Of a stretch of DNA of 64,000 nucleotides, positions 59,931-64,000 are shown piece by piece (the stretch's first letter is position 1; each line of letters opens with the position of its first letter). The notes under the pieces are model-generated. The model was not told the DNA's origin. It made no database searches and saw nothing but the letters and a program-made list of their open reading frames with translations. Origin of the DNA: Pseudomicrostroma phylloplanum (lineage: Eukaryota; Basidiomycota; Exobasidiomycetes; Microstromatales); NCBI GenBank assembly GCA_039545275.1, contig BCHS01000009.1:434001-498000 (forward strand), read 5' to 3'. A program made the position numbers and the translations under genes.

Positions 59931-62900
59931 CTATTGCGACAGCTTCCTCCTAGCCTCGGCCTGCAGCGCCGTGTGACCTGCCCAGAAGTCAGCATCCGAT
60001 GCCGCCACCTGCTCCCTCCCCCGGGACGCCTGCTGAAGCGAGCAGAGAGCGCTGTACATGCGCGTTACTCTGCTTCGAGTCTCCACCAGCTCCTCCTCGA
60101 GACCGAGCAACTCTGACTCTGCCTGCGCCAAAGCCGCTGCGTCCTCTAAGGAGGTCCCTGACCCCACGTGCCTTTCGAGAAGAAGGTGTTTGAGGAGTGC
60201 CAGTCCACAAAGCACCTGCAAGTCTCTTTCGACCATGTAGTCTCCGTTGTATTTGATACAACCTGCATCGAAGACTACAATGGCGGCAGCGCGGTGCTCA
60301 CCCACCTCGACGACGTGAAAGGTACCAGCTTGCTGCAGAATGTCTTCTGTCTTCATCGAACCCTGTGTGTGATCGGGCGAGTCCGAAGACAGGCCACGGC
60401 GGGTGATGAGACAATTGAAGCTGTCACCCGAGTGGATGATCAGGGTCTGCAGCTGGCCTGCTTCTTGACGTACTGAGAGGATGTCGCGTAGGAGTCTGCA
60501 GTATTGCGGCAGATAATCCATGCGAGGCGCACTAAAGGGCCAAAGGTCCGCACTGGGTCCCATTAGCTCCAGATTTTCGCCATTGGTTTGTTGCCCTCTA
60601 GCCCACGCCATCGCGTTGCGGAAGGACGAGAGGCCAGGACCAGCAAACGCCCCGAACCGAGTGGCCTCCCCAGCCATGTCTTCGGCCGTCACGTCTTTGA
60701 GCACGTGGAAGGTCCGTCCCGGAGCAGCGGCGTAGAGGGTGGTCGACGCAATGATGTGCGCCGGGACCGGAAGGGACAGAGCAACAGAAGCGCTGCGGAA
60801 TCGCCACCACCTCTTGCCTGACGCCGCCGAGGGGAGGACGTGGGCCGCTGCAGGCCTGCGCCACCTGAAGCCGGAGAGCCTGCACTCTTGGAGGGACCGC
60901 CATGCCGTCCAGAGTGCCCAGTCCGCCGTGACTGGCCGAATTCAACATTGGGCTGCCTATAGCTCCACAGTGAATCAGCGCAGCCTCCCTGGGTGCAACG
61001 ACGGCATTGCTTTGCTTGAGACGCATTTGCCGTGTCACAGCCAGGGGCAGAGTGGTGGGGGCGATGGATGCGCAGATCCAGCCATAGGAGTCCACCAGCG
61101 TCTGCAACGGCATTCTTGTCGGCCCAGGAGCTGGCAGCTCGAGGCTTGGCACAGCGTACGTCGCCCATGTCCCCTGCTCGGAGAACTTCGACATGAAGTT
61201 GATGATTCGGGAGGTGTTTGCCCCTGCCGATGATGTCTCCAGGGCCGCGGCTGTGTCCTCGTCCTCCTCCAGCCGCCATGCTGGCTCGCCATCTACGCAG
61301 ATTCCGGCGTATCGGATCGTGGCCTTGTTTGGCGCCCGGTCTCGTTGAACTGGATGAGCTTCCTCGAAGGCCGCCAAGACCGCCTCTACCGTCACACCTG
61401 CGTTAGGAGTCCATTCTCTGATGTAGAATGTCGCCCAATGCTGGTGCTCGTGGTTGCCTCTTGCCGCGTTGAACCTCACCGTCCTTGACCCCACCCTTTC
61501 GCCTTCGCTGGGCCTTAGCAGCCCCTCGTCAATCAGCGGCGCCAGTGCACCACCCCCTGCGAGTGTCTCAAAGACACGTGGGCACAGCTGCCAAATCGCT
61601 TCCGCGTCAGCGTCCTCCAGCGGCATTTGCGCTTGCTTGCGTCTCTGCTGCTGCAGTGTCTGCGCAGAGAAAGGAGGAGACGAGTGCGCCGTGCTTGCGG
61701 GGGGAACAGCGTGGTAGGCTTGCCACTCGGTCTCGGTCCTCTCGAGCTGCTGATAGGCCGCAGCGATCTTGCCCTCCGTCTTGTCGCTGCGCTCGCGGCG
61801 TTGCGCCTCAATGACGGCAGCAGGCGGGGGCGCGTTAGGCGCAGCAGCAGCGGTGAGAGTGGCGGGGCCAGCAGCAGTCGTGGCGACAGATGCTGGGCGA
61901 GGAGGTGGCCGAACCGGAGCAGGCCTGGCTGCGTTGGTAGCTCGACGTGGTGCGGCAGGAGAGGCTCTTGCAGCAGAGGAGGCGCTGGAGGCGTTGGTAA
62001 CTGATCGTGGAGCTGTAGGCGAGGCTCTTGCAGAAGAGGAGGCGCTGGAGGCGTTGGCGGCTGATCGTGGAGCTGTAGGCGAGGCTCTTGCAGAANNNNN
62101 NNNNNNNNNNNNNNNNNNNNNNNNNNNNNNNNNNNNNNNNNNNNNNNNNNNNNNNNNNNNNNNNNNNNNNNNNNNNNNNNNNNNNNNNNNNNNNNCTGAT
62201 CGTGGAGCTGTAGGCGAGGCTCTTGCAGAAGAGGAGGCGCTGGAGGCGTTGGCGGCTGATCGTGGAGCTGTAGGCGAGGCTCTTGCAGAAGAGGAGGCGC
62301 TGGAGGCGTTGGCGGCTGATCGTGGAGCTTGAGGCGAATGGCTGATGGGCAGCAGCACTGGATGCGGTGCTTGGTGAGGGTGGGCTTGGTGCGGCTTCGA
62401 TGATTTGATGGCGGGTGGACGAGGATCCTGGGATGGGAGTGGGGATAGCGAAAGAAGCGGCCTCTACTGCACTGTCGGCATCTTCCACGGACGTGCTCGC
62501 GTTCTCTATGGCAGTCGTAGCCATAGCGAGTGCCGTGGGAGCGGCGGCGAGGGCCTCTCTGACTGTACTGAGGGCGACAGTGGCAGCCGTGAGCTCTGCT
62601 TCGAGAGGCGGGGAAGGCGCAGGGATTGGAGCTCTCATGGGTCCGGGGGAGGCAAAAGTTGAGGACCTCCTGGCAGCGCGGGGGGCAGGAGGAGCAGGTG
62701 GGCTCCTGGGTGCGAGAGGAGCAGCGGGATGAGCAGGTGGGCTCCTGGGTGCGAGAGGAGCAGCGGGAGGAGCAGCGGGAGGAGCAGCGGGATGAGCAAG
62801 TGGGCTCCTGGGTGCGAGAGGAGCAGCGGGATGAGCAGGTGGGCTTCTGGGTGCGAGAGGAGCAGCGGGAGAGGCTCTTGTAGCAGAGGATGCGCTGGAG

Positions 62901-63652
62901 GCGTTGCTGGCTCGACGAGGAGCAGCAGGAGAGGCTCTTGTAGCGGAGGAGGCGCTGGAGGCAGCGTCCGCCAAAGCATCCTCGATGGCCTGTGTAGCGT
63001 TGTCAACAGCTACGGCGGCAGCAACAAGGGCATCTCTTGCTGCTTGAAGCGCCCCTATGTTCGTAATGGAGAGGTCGGCACTGTTCGCCGGTGATGTGTT
63101 AGCGGCGGCGAGTAGGGCGGCGGCAGCGGCGAGCAGAGCGGCGGTGGGCTCGATTCTACCTGGGACCGCAGAGGTTGACGTGGAGGAGGTCGGGCTTATG
63201 GCACTCGGGGGAGGGTTGGCGCCCAAGGCAGCAGAGCCTGATGTGGAAGCAGAAGTGGAAGGAGTGATCGTTGGTGAGGCGGCAGCACTGGCAGCGGCGA
63301 CTTGATCAGGCCTAGGATCCGTGACTGCCGAGGCAGCTGCTGTCACCCTCAGGGCGGCGTTCGAAGAAGGCGAGGCAGGGACGGAAGCTGCAGGCCTTCT
63401 CAGCGCTCCAGGTGTCGCTGCGAAAAGGTTTCTTCCCGGAGCAAAGAGTGAGTGAGCAGGTGGTGGGACATGGCGAGTTGGTTGGGGACTTCTGTCGAGC
63501 CAGCTCGGCGCGGCAGGAGGAGGTCGACGTGGGGTCGCAGGGGCTTGGGGGGCCACCGTGCGTGGGCGCTGGGTTCCACGCGGGGGCGCCTCAGCCTCTT
63601 CGTCAGCAGTTCGCTTGTACGGCCTCGGGGCGGAGGCGTGTCGCCTATCCAT
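59931..63652 (-). CDS. large Ala/Ser/Pro-rich protein, unknown; model broken by a gap
   Basis: Probable single gene from ATG 63652 (MDRRHASAPRPYKRTADEEA, with a basic nuclear-type signal) to the stop at 59931. Upstream part: low-complexity Ala/Pro/Ser with 13-residue repeats (PLAPRSPPAHPAA) and 20-residue repeats (SAANASSASSSARASPTAPR). A more ordered middle includes ERTETEWQAYHAVPP, AIWQLCPRVFETLAGGG and HWATFYIREWTPNAGVTVEA. The C-terminus includes FHVLKDVTAEDMAGEATRFG, AGTFHVVEVGEHRAAAIVVF and a coiled-coil end (ESELLGLEEELVETRSRVTR). Frames change at about 62330-62400 and at about 60800-60950, which I could not resolve into certain introns. The 100-N gap lies in the 20-residue repeat. No family recognised. 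Confidence 0.5.
61980..62334 (-). repeat. 60-bp coding tandem repeat interrupted by assembly gap
   Basis: The unit reads SAANASSASSSARASPTAPR on the minus strand. At least four complete or partial copies flank the gap, with units before the gap almost identical and more variable ones toward 61980. Because the unit is 60 nt, it is open in more than one frame; another frame reads SRQRLQRLLFCKSLAYSSTI. Confidence 0.85.
62096..62195. other. 100-N assembly gap
   Basis: Exactly 100 Ns, the usual placeholder for a gap of unknown size. It lies inside the tandem repeat, so true copy number and reading frame across it are unknown. Confidence 0.98.
62683..62873 (-). repeat. 39-bp coding tandem repeats
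   Basis: Units of 39 bp (GAGGAGCAGCGGGATGAGCA...) encode PLAPRSPPAHPAA, about four copies, with shorter GAGGAGCAGCG spacers between two of them. They lie in the Ala/Pro-rich part of the unknown protein. Confidence 0.8.
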
Positions 63653-64000
63653 GTTGGTAAGACGTGGTGTGAGTGTATGCTGGACAAGGCTACGAGAAGA
63701 AGCAATCCAGCGCCCCGTGACTGTGGTGATACAGCACCGACGGTACGGACTGTGCAGTTCCAGCATTGATGCAGCCGAACAGAGAGCCTGTGTGATGTAG
63801 GCTGGTGCTGCGTCAGTGCGAATCCTTCTGGTACTGGTGTGCTTCACCAATGCTCACCGCGACTGGTCATTCAACCACTTTGCTCATCCTTTGAGCTAAG
63901 TTCATAAGATGTCGTCGTCGTTCTTGAGTCGCTAGCCGCATCTGTGCTTGTAGTCCTGCTCGTGGACGTTTTTCGACCCCGTTCGTTCAATGATTCGACC
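63653..64000. other. upstream region at right window edge
   Basis: 348 bp upstream of the last gene. The minus frame stays open to 63850, but the first good ATG context is at 63652. No other gene is seen. Confidence 0.45.

Noticed and set aside
61980..62334. CRISPR-like array from regular 60-bp repeats
   Set aside because: Units are directly adjacent without spacers, coding and in a fungal gene; this is a protein tandem repeat.

Overview
The window looks like nuclear DNA of a basidiomycete fungus, probably a smut-lineage relative (Ustilaginomycotina). Evidence: GC-rich genes on both strands, few and short introns (mostly 66-118 nt), and fungal orthologues of SLA1, UPF1/NAM7, GTR1, COQ2, YMR1, COX9, ANY1 and a UBC6/UBE2J-type E2. 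The lineage call is an inference from gene style; no marker gene settles it.

Left edge (1-4975): most of a large GAS2/GAR-domain cytoskeletal protein on the minus strand, cut by the window edge. Then 5231-24575 is a nest of three LTR retrotransposons. A Ty1/copia element (198-bp LTRs, TSD GGGCG) landed 255 bp upstream of the GAS2-type gene. Two Ty3/gypsy chromoviruses then entered its pol: element A (8901-15295, 114-bp LTRs, TSD CGTTC) and element B (15365-21937, 100-bp LTRs, TSD CGCTC). Both lie antisense to the host and are only 64 host bases apart. Removing both with one TSD copy each restores one continuous copia pol frame (4,056 nt). LTR pairs are identical, or differ at one base in B, so all three insertions are young.

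The most unusual biology is in elements A and B. In both, RNase H is split in Pol: the strand carrying the first catalytic Asp follows reverse transcriptase, while the part carrying the other three acidic residues lies about 600 residues later, after integrase and the chromodomain. The layout is shared by two clearly diverged elements with open frames, so it is ancestral rather than damage. The three elements also show different Gag-Pol junctions: an in-frame UAG in copia, a canonical -1 heptamer GGGAAAC in B, and a weaker version of it in A.

Right of the nest (25375-64000) is ordinary gene-dense chromosome: a three-RRM RNA-binding protein with microexons; a tail-anchored ERAD-type E2 with a GC-AG intron; Gtr1 (TORC1 signalling) divergent from Upf1 (nonsense-mediated decay); a small single-pass membrane protein; Coq2 (ubiquinone synthesis) divergent from the myotubularin Ymr1; the PQ-loop protein Any1; an arrestin-like protein; Sla1 (endocytic actin patch) divergent from the tiny Cox9 gene; a RING-H2/coiled-coil protein divergent from an unknown serine-rich protein; and a large Ala/Ser/Pro-rich unknown protein whose 60-bp tandem repeat contains a 100-N assembly gap. 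No rRNA, tRNA or CRISPR could be supported.
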